Shown piece by piece: positions 40,401-47,848 of a stretch of 64,000 bases of DNA. This stretch comes from Rickettsia sp. Lineage in GTDB: Bacteria > Pseudomonadota > Alphaproteobacteria > Rickettsiales > Rickettsiaceae. Within the stretch, counting starts at the first letter, position 1. Every line of letters begins with the position of its first letter. Both the position numbers and the translations under genes were made by a program. A model generated the notes under the pieces. It saw nothing but the letters and a program-made list of their open reading frames with translations. It was not told where the DNA came from and ran no database searches. Location: assembly GCA_015657545.1 (NCBI GenBank), contig JADHZC010000001.1:69535-133534 (forward strand), read 5' to 3'.

Positions 40401-41689
40401 TGTGTGAAATTTTATTGGTAGATGAAAATCTTAATGAAAAAACAAGATATAAAGTTCCGTACGGAGCTAATTTACTAGTTAATGATGGTGATTTTGTGAG
40501 TGAAGGTACAAAAATGGCTTTTTGGGATCCTCATACTATCCCTATAATTACAGAAAAATCTGGAAAAATTGTTTTTAAAGATATGTTGGAATCTATAACT
40601 TTAAGCAGTGTTACTGATGATACAACTGGTATTGTAAATAAAGTTATTATAGAGTCTAAAAAACATTCAAAAAATATAGATTTAAGGCCTAGAATACAGC
40701 TTTTGGATCAAAAGGGAGAGATTATTACAATATCTAGTGATACTGAAGTGAAATATTATTTACCAGTTAATTCTATACTTAGTGTACAAGAAGGAGCTGA
40801 TGTTTTAGCAGGAGATATTTTAGCTAGAATTCCTAAAGAATCTTCTAAAACCAGAGATATTACAGGAGGTTTGCCTAGAGTAGCAGAATTAGTAGAAGCT
40901 CGTGTTCCTAAAGATTGTGCTATAATAGCAGATTTTGAAGGGGAAATTAAATTTGGTAAAAATTATAAATCTAAGAGAAGAGTGATTTTGAAATCTATTA
41001 CTCCTAATGCAGAGGAATTAGAATATATGGTTCCTAAGGGAAAACATATATTAGTTAATGAAGGAGATATTGTAAAAAAGGGAGATTTGATAGTAGATGG
41101 TAATCCTGTATTGAGTAATATTTTAAAAGTTATGGGTATTTCTGCTCTTGCCAATTATATGATTGAAGAAATTCAATCTGTTTATATGCTACAAGGTGTG
41201 AAGATAGATAGTAAACATATTGAAATTATCATTCGACAAATGTTACAAAAAGTTAAGATCATTTCTCCTGCTTCTTCTAATTTAAGGGTAGAAGAGGTTG
41301 TTGATAGATCTTATGTAGTAAAAAAGAATAAAGAATTTGCTGAACAATCTTTAGATTTGATAGAATATGAACATATTTTACAAGGTATTACAAAAGCGTC
41401 TTTACAAACAAATTCTTTTATTTCTGCAGCTTCTTTCCAAGAAACTACTAAAGTTTTAACACAAGCTTCTGTTTCAGGAAAGGTTGACAATTTAATTGGT
41501 TTAAAGGAGAATGTAATAGTAGGTAAGCTTATACCTGCTGGAACAGGTTTTTATATCAATTCTTTATTAAAAAATTATCAAGATGACGATGTTTCTGAAA
41601 ACTCAGATACAGATGATGGAAATGATGGCGCTAAGCTTATTGTTAATGATTCAAAACAAATAAAGGTTGAAGAAAATACTTCTGCTTGA
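37487..41689 (+). CDS. rpoC: RNA polymerase beta' subunit
   Basis: 1,400 residues. Two zinc sites are visible ([20 protein letters not shown], and [15 protein letters not shown] further on). The catalytic magnesium loop is [12 protein letters not shown], and the bridge and trigger helices include [19 protein letters not shown] and [16 protein letters not shown]. The C-terminal 40 residues are acidic and specific to this lineage. End of the str-rpo cluster. Confidence 0.99.
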   Translation: MNEVVGQQFDRIKINIASSEQIRDWSFGEVTKPETINYRTFKPEKDGLFCSRIFGPTKDYECLCGKYKRMKYKGIICEKCGVEIISSKVRRDRMGHIELAAPVVHIWFLKSLPSRIAILLNMTIKDIEKIIYFENYVVLDPQLTNLKKGDLLTEDAYCKAQDKYGDDSFIASIGAEVIQMLLKELDLSALRIELQESLENTSSETKRKKIIKRLKLVEEFLTSGNKPEWMVINVLPVIPPDIRPLVMLDGGRFAASDLNELYRRVINRNNRLKRLLELDAPEIIIRNEKRMLQESVIALFDNSRKGKAVVSSNKRPFKSLSDMLKGKQGRFRQNLLGKRVDYSGRSVIVVGPELKLHQCGLPKKMALELFKPFVYSKLELYGITTTIKASKKMVEDEDNVVWDILEKVIREHPVLLNRAPTLHRLGIQAFEPLLIEGKAIQLHPLVCAAFNADFDGDQMAVHVPLSIEAQVESRVLMMSTNNILSPANGKPIISADKDIVLGLYYLTLDVDNIKKSLGVFADFHEVEAALFANKITLHTKIKTRVKLLNVNNDLAYSVVETTAGRLILGQLLPKNNFIDFRILNLQMTKKSISNVIDSVYRYCGQKTAVVFADKIMRLGFKYATIAGVSFGMDDMVVPPSKNQHIEIASERIKIFEEQYSDGLITYGEKYNKVIDAWSICTDDIAQDMMKHIEDLSFVKDSKEISFDNQININSIYMMYASGARGSSAQIKQLVGMRGLMTKPSGEIIETPIISNFREGLTVREYFNSTHGARKGLADTALKTANSGYLTRRLVDVAQDCIVTIHDCRTKNFLEVRSKIEGGEVILSLAAQVLGRTLACDAHHPLNNELIAKAGDIIDEETLDKIEISGLDVLKLRSLLFCESEVGVCSKCYGRDLASGKLVSVGEAVGVIAAQSIGEPGTQLTMRTFHIGGAATRGTDISSIESGYDAKIKIINLNLAKNSEGKNIVMSRLCEILLVDENLNEKTRYKVPYGANLLVNDGDFVSEGTKMAFWDPHTIPIITEKSGKIVFKDMLESITLSSVTDDTTGIVNKVIIESKKHSKNIDLRPRIQLLDQKGEIITISSDTEVKYYLPVNSILSVQEGADVLAGDILARIPKESSKTRDITGGLPRVAELVEARVPKDCAIIADFEGEIKFGKNYKSKRRVILKSITPNAEELEYMVPKGKHILVNEGDIVKKGDLIVDGNPVLSNILKVMGISALANYMIEEIQSVYMLQGVKIDSKHIEIIIRQMLQKVKIISPASSNLRVEEVVDRSYVVKKNKEFAEQSLDLIEYEHILQGITKASLQTNSFISAASFQETTKVLTQASVSGKVDNLIGLKENVIVGKLIPAGTGFYINSLLKNYQDDDVSENSDTDDGNDGAKLIVNDSKQIKVEENTSA

Positions 41690-41768
41690 AGGCTTTAATT
41701 AATACAAGAAGAAATATAATACTAGTTAGAGTATTTTGCTTTTTATTAAAAATGGATAGATATTTATT

Positions 41769-42794
41769 ATGAATTATGAAAAAAAGCAGTCAATTTTTAA
41801 AAGAATTTTTCAAAGTAGTCTATTTAAAATTTCTATTATTTTTTATATAGTTTTTTTTGTGATTGCTACGTTATTTTTTTCTACTAAATATTACCAAAAA
41901 GTAATTGATGAAATGAATACATATTCTGCTCCTAAAAAGCTATTAAGCTCGAAGTGGATAAAATTTTTATCTTTTTTTGATCTATTAGGACTTTCTTCTA
42001 TTCCTAAGGAGACTGTAGCAGTAATTAAATTATCTGGTATAATACATTCTTCTTCTGGATCTTATGGCATTAATATTAACAATGTTACAAATGCTATTAA
42101 CAGTTTGAGTTCTTTATATAATTTAAAAGCTATAATAGTTTCAATTGATTCTCCAGGAGGTTCTGGAGTTGAATCTGACTTAGTATCTTATATGCTAAGA
42201 GCTGCAGCTACTAAATATCAGGTACCTATATATAGTTTTATTCATGATATAGGAGCTTCTGGTGGTTATTGGATAGCTTGCGCTGGAGACAAAATTTTTG
42301 CTAATCAAAATTCTATTGTAGGTAGTATAGGAGTTAGGTCTGATGGATTTGGTTTTCAAAATCTTATCAATTTTCTTGGTATAGAGAGAAGAGTTTATAC
42401 ATCTGGTAGGAACAAGTCGTCATTAGATCCATTTTTGCCAACAGAGCAGGATGATATCATTTTTAGAAAAGATTTATTGAAAAATGTGCATAATAATTTT
42501 ATACAACATGTTAAAACTAGGAGAGGAGATAGATTAAATGCTGATGATGAGATCTTATTTAGCGGTGCTGTGTGGACTGGTAATGTTGCTGTTCATTTAG
42601 GTTTGATAGATGGCATTATAAACATAGATTCATTTTTACGAGCTGAATTTCCTGCTTCCTCTGTGAAATATATTACAGGAATTAGATCTAAATTAGGATT
42701 TTCTTCTTTTTTTGATGAAATTTTTAGTAATTTTTTTAATAAATTAGAATTACGTTTAATGAGTAATTTTTACTTTGGAACTAAACTTTTTTAA
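41769..42794 (+). CDS. sppA: Signal peptide peptidase SppA-like (S49) protease
   Basis: 341 residues with one N-terminal membrane helix (ISIIFYIVFFVIATLFF). The S49 domain carries nucleophile S164 in GASGGYW and the general-base lysine K216 in GRNKSSLDPF, preceded by SIDSPGGSGVESD. This is the short, single-domain 36K type. It removes signal peptides left in the inner membrane after lipoprotein and secreted-protein processing. Confidence 0.92.
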   Translation: MNYEKKQSIFKRIFQSSLFKISIIFYIVFFVIATLFFSTKYYQKVIDEMNTYSAPKKLLSSKWIKFLSFFDLLGLSSIPKETVAVIKLSGIIHSSSGSYGININNVTNAINSLSSLYNLKAIIVSIDSPGGSGVESDLVSYMLRAAATKYQVPIYSFIHDIGASGGYWIACAGDKIFANQNSIVGSIGVRSDGFGFQNLINFLGIERRVYTSGRNKSSLDPFLPTEQDDIIFRKDLLKNVHNNFIQHVKTRRGDRLNADDEILFSGAVWTGNVAVHLGLIDGIINIDSFLRAEFPASSVKYITGIRSKLGFSSFFDEIFSNFFNKLELRLMSNFYFGTKLF

Positions 42795-42881
42795 ATTTAA
42801 TAAATTTTATTTTTTACTGTAAAATATTTTTCTTTTTTGTATAATACTTACTTGTTTTAAGTTTTTTGAGATGTATAAATT

Positions 42882-43196
42882 ATGTTTGCTGTTTTAGAAT
42901 CTGGAAATAAACAATATTTAGTAGAGAGGAATTCTGTTATAGAAGTTGACTTTTTGTCTAATCTTGTAGAAGGAGAGAAGGTTGAAATTAGAAATATAGT
43001 TTTTCTAGATGATGGAAAAAAAGTTCATGTTGGTGATCAGGTGAAATCTTGTATTGTTGAATGTGAAGTTCTACAGCATTTTAGATCTGCTAAGATTATT
43101 GTATTTAAAAAAAATAGAAGAAAAAATTATAGAAGAAAGCTGGGTCATAAACAACATATGACAAGATTAAAAGTGATTAATATATTTTTTAGTTAA
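42882..43196 (+). CDS. rplU: 50S ribosomal protein L21
   Basis: 104 residues beginning MFAVLESGNKQYLVE. The C-terminal FKKNRRKNYRRKLGHKQHMT binds 23S rRNA. A TATAAT is present at 42840-42845 without a clear -35 box. L27 follows 16 bp downstream, the universal pair. Confidence 0.97.
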   Translation: MFAVLESGNKQYLVERNSVIEVDFLSNLVEGEKVEIRNIVFLDDGKKVHVGDQVKSCIVECEVLQHFRSAKIIVFKKNRRKNYRRKLGHKQHMTRLKVINIFFS

Positions 43197-43212
43197 ATAA
43201 ATTGGAAATAAT

Positions 43213-43458
43213 ATGGCTACAAAAAAAGCGGGAGGAAGTAGTAAAAATGGTAGAGATTCAGCAGGTAGAAGACTTGGTGTCAAAAAATCTGATGGTCAGT
43301 CAGTTATAGCTGGAAATATTATTGTTAGACAAAGAGGAACAAAATTTTATCCGGGTGAAAATGTTTCTATAGGAAAAGATCATACATTATTTGCTTTAAG
43401 TGCTGGTAGAATTAAATTTTCTCGAAAAAAATCTAATACATTTGTTAATGTTATTTAG
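43213..43458 (+). CDS. rpmA: 50S ribosomal protein L27
   Basis: 81 residues, beginning [20 protein letters not shown]. It reads [20 protein letters not shown] and [17 protein letters not shown]. Its N-terminus reaches the peptidyl-transferase centre. Confidence 0.98.
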   Translation: MATKKAGGSSKNGRDSAGRRLGVKKSDGQSVIAGNIIVRQRGTKFYPGENVSIGKDHTLFALSAGRIKFSRKKSNTFVNVI

Positions 43459-43517
43459 TAGATAACTTTAAAGATTTTTCATCTAAACAGAAATTGTAAA
43501 TGGGATATTTTTAGTTA

Positions 43518-44130
43518 GAGATTCTATATTTTTGTTTATGTAACTTCTGTATGTGAACTGATTTTTTATTGTCTAAGGATTGGTTTTCTTTATTGGATAT
43601 TTAGAAAGTAGTAATCAGTGTATATTTGATTATTTTAATTAAACTAATTAAAATAAATTAATAATAAATAAATTAGGAAAACATATATCCGATTGTTTCT
43701 GAAGTAGCTTCTTTTTCCTTATTAAGTAAAAAAATAAAAATTTTACTTTATTATTTTCTTTTGTTAGATCAGAGCTTTTTTCTATTTGATCTTTATCAAT
43801 TTTTTTGTTTTTATTATTTTGTTCAGCATCTAGGGATCTTTTTAGAGGATCTTCTATTGCTTATTTTTCTATAAAAAATTCAAACTTATCTTTATTTATT
43901 TTGTTTAAAGTATTTTTAAAGATTGTTGCTATTGATGATATATTGCTATTAATTTCTTCCATTTTCATAGTTGCTTATTGTTCTGGAGTATTTGCTATGA
44001 GTTTTTCTGACTCAGTTGTAAACTTTTTTAATAAACTTATACATAATTTTTGTTGTTGGTATATCATTTATGGGTTTTCACTGTGATTTTTTCTTCAGTA
44101 AACATTACTTTCATAATTAATAGTCTTATT
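43518..44130. repeat. Partial tandem duplication of the flagellin-like gene's 3' half and tail
   Basis: 43518-43675 resembles 44280-44428, and 43676-44130 resembles 44429 to about 44910, at a spacing near 755 bp. A further short piece (44187-44222, taattaagtaagtaatattaaaattaa) repeats the tail once more. The duplication therefore covers the C-terminal half of the gene plus its downstream sequence. Confidence 0.85.
43676..44110 (-). pseudogene. Decayed copy of the flagellin-like gene (C-terminal half)
   Basis: The minus strand gives EEINSNISSIATIFKNTLNKINKDK. Then a TAA replaces the CAA of the intact copy's EKQAIE. Next come EDPLKRSLDAEQNNKNKK and KDQIEKSSDL, after which one T is missing from a T run near 43735, shifting the frame before the KEKEA(A/T)SE end. 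Its stop (TAA, 43676-43678) matches the stop of the intact gene. There is no N-terminal half, so it is not functional. Confidence 0.85.
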
Positions 44131-44428
44131 TTCTATAGCAAGATTTAGAGAATAGTTAATTCGTATGTTTGACTGTTTAATCATATCTAATTAAGTAAGT
44201 AATATTAAAATTAAAAAGATATTTTGTAATATTTGATTTTTCTTTGTTTTTTGTTTAGTGTTTTTTAGGTTTTTTATAAAGATTTTGTGTTTCTGTTTAG
44301 GTAATTTCTTTATGTAAACTGATTTTTATTATCTAAGGATTACTATTTTCTTTATTGGTATTTAGAAAATAGTAATCTATATATTTGATTATTTAATTAT
44401 AGTCTAATTAAATAAGTAACAATTAAAA

Positions 44429-45415
44429 TTAGGAAGATACATGTCTGGTTACTTCTGAAGCAGCTTCTTTTTCTTTATTGAGTAAAAAGAGTAAAAATCT
44501 TACTTTATTACTTTCGCTTGCTAGATCAGCGCTTGTTTCTATTTGATCTGTATCAACTTTTTTATTTTTGTTATTTTGTTCAGCATCTAGGGATCTTTTT
44601 AGAGGATCTTTTGTTGCTTCTATTGCTTGTTTTTCTGTAGAAAATTCAAGCTTATCTCTGTTTACTTTGTTTATAGTATTATCAAGAGCTGTTGCTATTA
44701 ATGACATGTTGTTATTAATATCTTCCATTGTCATAGTTGCTTGTTGTTCTGGAGTATTTGCTATGAGTTTTTCTAACTCAGTTGCAACCTCTTCTAATAA
44801 TTCAGGCATAGTTTTTGTTGATGCAGCTCCAGCAGAATTTTCTACTGTAACTTTTTCTAGTAAAGCGTGATTTTCATAATTAGGAGTATTTAATGTTTTA
44901 ACATTTCCACTCATATCTGTTGTAAATGTATACTCTAAAGATGTTGCTTGTGGTGTTGTGGCTTCTCCTGCTGCTGGTGCAGTATATGGTATAAACATTA
45001 TTTGTACTCCTTCAAATGTTGCTGAAGAATTGATTCTATCTAGATCTTCTGTGAGTGAAATTTTGATAGAGTTTATTAAACTTAATTTTTCTGTTGTAGC
45101 AATTGTGTTTAAAGTTGTTGATGTTAAATCTTTAGCTGATAATAATTTTTCAATAGTTGATTCTTGAGAAGCTATAACTACCGATGAAATTTCAACACCT
45201 TTTTCAACTCCAGCTAATATGGCTTTTCCTTTTCTAATAGCTATATCAGATGTTGTAGCTGAGTAGGAATCTTCAGGGCTTAAAGATTGCTTTTGATTGG
45301 TTGTGATTGCATTTGTATTATTGTCAGAGTTGCTTCTAGACTTATTTAAAGCTTGATTGATAGCATTTTTGTTTTGTACCTCTGTTGACATTTGTGATGA
45401 TATTGATATTGACAT
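44429..45415 (-). CDS. Divergent flagellin-like protein
   Basis: 328 residues without signal peptide, with AGAGG before the ATG. The N-terminal domain (about 60-135) holds a long helical stretch ending TEDLDRINSSATFEGVQIM, like the alphaproteobacterial flagellin D0/D1 end (IDRI...TTFNGVKLL). The alanine/threonine-rich middle (about 135-215) fits the variable surface region. The C-terminal SLIATALDNTINKVNR, LKRSLDAEQ and VDTDQIETSADLASESNKV parallel Caulobacter-type IDTALQTATNKL, KLQDSLDAG and VDADLAKESAKLQ. The N- and C-terminal conserved blocks are therefore in the right order. No other flagellar genes are nearby. It could be a flagellin, a hook-associated relative or a repurposed secreted filament. 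Confidence 0.6.
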   Translation of the reverse strand: MSISISSQMSTEVQNKNAINQALNKSRSNSDNNTNAITTNQKQSLSPEDSYSATTSDIAIRKGKAILAGVEKGVEISSVVIASQESTIEKLLSAKDLTSTTLNTIATTEKLSLINSIKISLTEDLDRINSSATFEGVQIMFIPYTAPAAGEATTPQATSLEYTFTTDMSGNVKTLNTPNYENHALLEKVTVENSAGAASTKTMPELLEEVATELEKLIANTPEQQATMTMEDINNNMSLIATALDNTINKVNRDKLEFSTEKQAIEATKDPLKRSLDAEQNNKNKKVDTDQIETSADLASESNKVRFLLFLLNKEKEAASEVTRHVSS

Positions 45416-45736
45416 AATACCTCTAATTTAGTTAATTTTTTCACTTAAGTAACATTAAAACATAATGTGTTTGTTAATAAAAACATTAAATAGTGAATAA
45501 AGTAATTTTTAAAAAATTATTTTATTTATTTTTGTTCTATTTAAATTATGAAAGAGAAAAAATGCTTATTATCTAGAATAATAACAATAGTTAATAAAGT
45601 ATTATTAGAGTTTTAGTAATGTAGATTTACTAATATATAATTGATGTTATTGTGATACAGTAGAGAAAAATAATTTTTTTACATATGGATGCTTATTTTA
45701 AAAATATAGAAATTTTTATGTAAATTAATTTGGATT
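45416..45736. other. Intergenic region between flagellin-like gene and rnpB
   Basis: Holds the upstream regions of two divergent transcripts. A 'TTAACA' on the minus strand near 45475 is a possible -35 box for the flagellin-like gene, but no good -10 box is paired with it. No ORF is supported. Confidence 0.4.
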
Positions 45737-45764
45737 TTGACTTTTCAGAATTTAAGATTATCAT
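45737..45764 (+). promoter_or_regulatory. Promoter of rnpB
   Basis: TTGACT (45737-45742), 16-bp spacer, TATCAT (45759-45764). The predicted start falls at the first paired base of RNase P RNA (about 45773). Confidence 0.7.
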
Positions 45765-45772
45765 ATCAAGAT

Positions 45773-46145
45773 GTTGTGGTTGGGCAGTTGCGGAATTTAT
45801 AGTTTCGAGGAAAGTCCGGACTCTAAATAGAAATAGTGCTGGGTAATTCCCAGTGGGTTAGTTCCTAAGGAAAGTGCAGCAGAAAACAGACCGCCTATTT
45901 TTTATACAAAATTTAGGTAAGGGTGAAAAGGTGAGGTAAGAGCTTACCGGATTTGTGGTGACATGAATCGCATTGTAAACCCCATTATGAGCAAGACCAA
46001 ATGAGCATTAAAGAATCTTTATTCTTCTAATTTTCTATTATTAGCTTAATGCTAGGTAGGTCGCTAGAGATAAATAGCAATATTTATTCCAGAGAAATAA
46101 CTGCATAGGTTTTTACCTAACAGAATCCGGCTTATAGACCACAAC
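45773..46145 (+). ncRNA. rnpB: RNase P RNA, bacterial type A
   Basis: Closing helix GTTGTGGT/ACCACAAC. The conserved 5' block GAGGAAAGTCCGGACTC, the ACAGACCGCC block, GGTAAGGGTGAAAAGGTGAGGTAAGAGC, and the 3' AGAATCCGGCTTATAGACC are all present and in order. Length is about 373 nt. It is the catalytic RNA that matures tRNA 5' ends. Confidence 0.97.
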
Positions 46146-46209
46146 TGCAATATTATTTTAGTGGAACCTGTTAACTTTTAGAAAGAATTTTATTTTGACC
46201 CCTGATGTA

Positions 46210-46249
46210 GCAGCTGCAAGCCCCGTTATTTATAGCGGGGTAAAGCTGC
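46210..46249. repeat. GC-rich two-step hairpin after rnpB
   Basis: GCAGCT (46210-46215) pairs with AGCTGC (46244-46249) and CCCCG (46221-46225) with CGGGG (46236-46240). It is far more GC-rich than the surroundings. There is no T run, so it is not a standard terminator. It sits at the left border of the foreign-looking nrdA/phage remnant block. Confidence 0.6.
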
Positions 46250-46291
46250 ATTGTAGAGGTATATTTTGCTGTTGAATATATTTTTTTTAAT

Positions 46292-46525
46292 AGAGTTAAT
46301 CCAGAGATTTACAAAAAAAACTCTTTAAAAGTAAAAACATCTAACCTATGTAACGAAATCATGCTTCACACAGGCAAAGACAATAAAGGCAAAGAGAGAA
46401 CGGCCGTATGTTGCTTATCATCTTTAAATTTAGAATATTTTGAGCAATGGAAAAACAACCCAGAATTTATATTGGACGTCTATTGTTTTCTGGACAATGT
46501 GTTAGAGGATTTTATTTTAGTTTAG
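46292..46525 (+). pseudogene. nrdA: nrdA remnant (middle part, active-site cysteines)
   Basis: An open segment with KTSNLCNEIMLHTGKDN, KERTAVCCLSSLNLEYFEQW and FILDVYCFLDNVLEDFI, then a stop at 46523. These match class I ribonucleotide reductase SNLC-EI (thiyl-radical cysteine), TAVC-LSSLNL (redox cysteine) and FLDNVL-DFI. There is no N-terminal half, and the following 60-70 residues of the enzyme are missing. The next conserved piece is found at 9318-9598. The frame within this fragment is intact, so the break is recent relative to the other remnant. Confidence 0.82.
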
Positions 46526-46603
46526 GAAATTGTTTTCCAAGTTGTATAGAGGAATATCCCCTTGTCTTCTTTAAGCTCCTGCAAAACCCCTTGCATATAG
46601 GCC

Positions 46604-46810
46604 TTGGTTGCTGGAAAGATTGTGGCGAATGAAGGATTTACAACAAAAAGCTTCAAACCTGCGTATGTTAAAGACAAGAAAAGACTTAATTCTAACTTGC
46701 CCCTAAAAAGAGCAATAGGAGAGCAAATTGCAGGTCTATGGCAGGGGCAGACAGGATACAGATTGCGATCACAATATGGCTCTTTCTTCTCAGCTGGAAA
46801 ATCTAACTAA
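46604..46810 (+). pseudogene. Possible phage major capsid protein (lambda gpE family) remnant
   Basis: An open frame from a TTG: LVAGKIVANEGFTTKSFKPAYVKDK, then LNSNLPLKRAIGEQIAG. It resembles the N-terminal part of lambda gpE (SPIVSGEVI..., STSEFTPGYVKPK, TLRRLPDE), chiefly in F-x-P-x-Y-V-K-x-K and L-(K/R)-R-x-x-x-E. The match ends after about 40 residues and the frame stops at 46810. A stop directly precedes it. The identification rests on a short resemblance and needs a profile search. Confidence 0.4.
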
Positions 46811-46824
46811 GATATATATATATA

Positions 46825-47745
46825 TTATATTTGTAATATCTTAAGAAATATGAGGATCATTGTTAAACAAATCCCTAAATATCCGTTTTGTTTGAATAAC
46901 AAAACGCCTTGATTTGCTTTTTTATAATCAAAATTTTTTAATTTGAAGATTATATAAATAAAAATTCCAGATAAGATAGCAAAACAAAAAAATGTAATAG
47001 CTAATTTATTAGTGACATTAAGATAAAGATATATCATTTTTATAATGATAAAATAGAATAATAACAAAAACAAAAAATAGAATAAACTGATAATTAATTT
47101 AAAATTTTTTTTTTCTAAAAAAATAGCGCTAGAATTTATTTTGATTTTTTTATCATCTTTTAAATCAGAAAATGCGTATAATGTGTCATATCCTAAAGTC
47201 CAAAAATTACATCCAATGTAAATAATAAATGGGTAGAAATCTAATTGATTTGCTAAAGCTGCGTGTGCTATTAATGCTCCTGTATTGATTGTAAATCCAA
47301 GAAATATTTGAGGAATTTTGAATATTTTTTTAGTTAGAGGATAAATCATCATCATCACGAAGCTGCAAATTGCTATTTTTATAGCTAGATAATTTAGAGT
47401 GAGTAATATATTAAGAGAAACTATTAAAAATATTATTAATATAATAATTGCATCTCTGTTTAAAAGAGATTTTTTGGCTAAAGGTCTATTTTTAGTTCTT
47501 TCTACAAAAGCATCTATTTTTTGATCACAAATATCATTAATTATACAGCCAGCACTTCGCGCAAAAAAACTTCCTGCAAAAAAAATAAAAAGTATTTTTA
47601 GAAATTCTAATGTGGGTCTTTCATTAAAAATAATACTATATATCATTATTGAAAATAATGGAGGGTAAAATACCAAAATGAAACCTATTAAATTTTTTAA
47701 TCTTATTAAATTTGTTATTTCTATTAAGTAATTCTTCATATTCAT
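46825..47745 (-). CDS. ubiA: 4-hydroxybenzoate polyprenyltransferase
   Basis: 306 residues with about eight membrane helices. The first Asp-rich site is NDICDQKID (N70, D71, D74, D78), followed by ERTKNRPLAKK. The second is YAFSDLKDDKKIKINSSAI. It joins a polyprenyl chain to 4-hydroxybenzoate in ubiquinone synthesis at the inner membrane. Divergent from valS. Confidence 0.92.
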   Translation of the reverse strand: MNMKNYLIEITNLIRLKNLIGFILVFYPPLFSIMIYSIIFNERPTLEFLKILFIFFAGSFFARSAGCIINDICDQKIDAFVERTKNRPLAKKSLLNRDAIIILIIFLIVSLNILLTLNYLAIKIAICSFVMMMIYPLTKKIFKIPQIFLGFTINTGALIAHAALANQLDFYPFIIYIGCNFWTLGYDTLYAFSDLKDDKKIKINSSAIFLEKKNFKLIISLFYFLFLLLFYFIIIKMIYLYLNVTNKLAITFFCFAILSGIFIYIIFKLKNFDYKKANQGVLLFKQNGYLGICLTMILIFLKILQI

Positions 47746-47848
47746 ATGGTTAGATTGTTATTGGTAAAAAATTTTGATATTATCCTGCTTTGTAAATCAT
47801 TTATACATTTTTTTCAATATTATTGAATTCCGTAAAAACAATTAAGTT

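Noticed and set aside
43805..44086. Plus-strand 93-codon frame over the decayed flagellin-like copy
   Set aside because: It is the antisense of the pseudogene; the same antisense frame appears over the intact gene (44568-44870).
46522..46806. Minus-strand open frame of about 94 codons containing LKLFVVNPSFATIFPATKAY
   Set aside because: No start codon near its 5' end and no family recognised. It overlaps the plus-strand capsid-like frame, which has the better match. Kept as an alternative to test.
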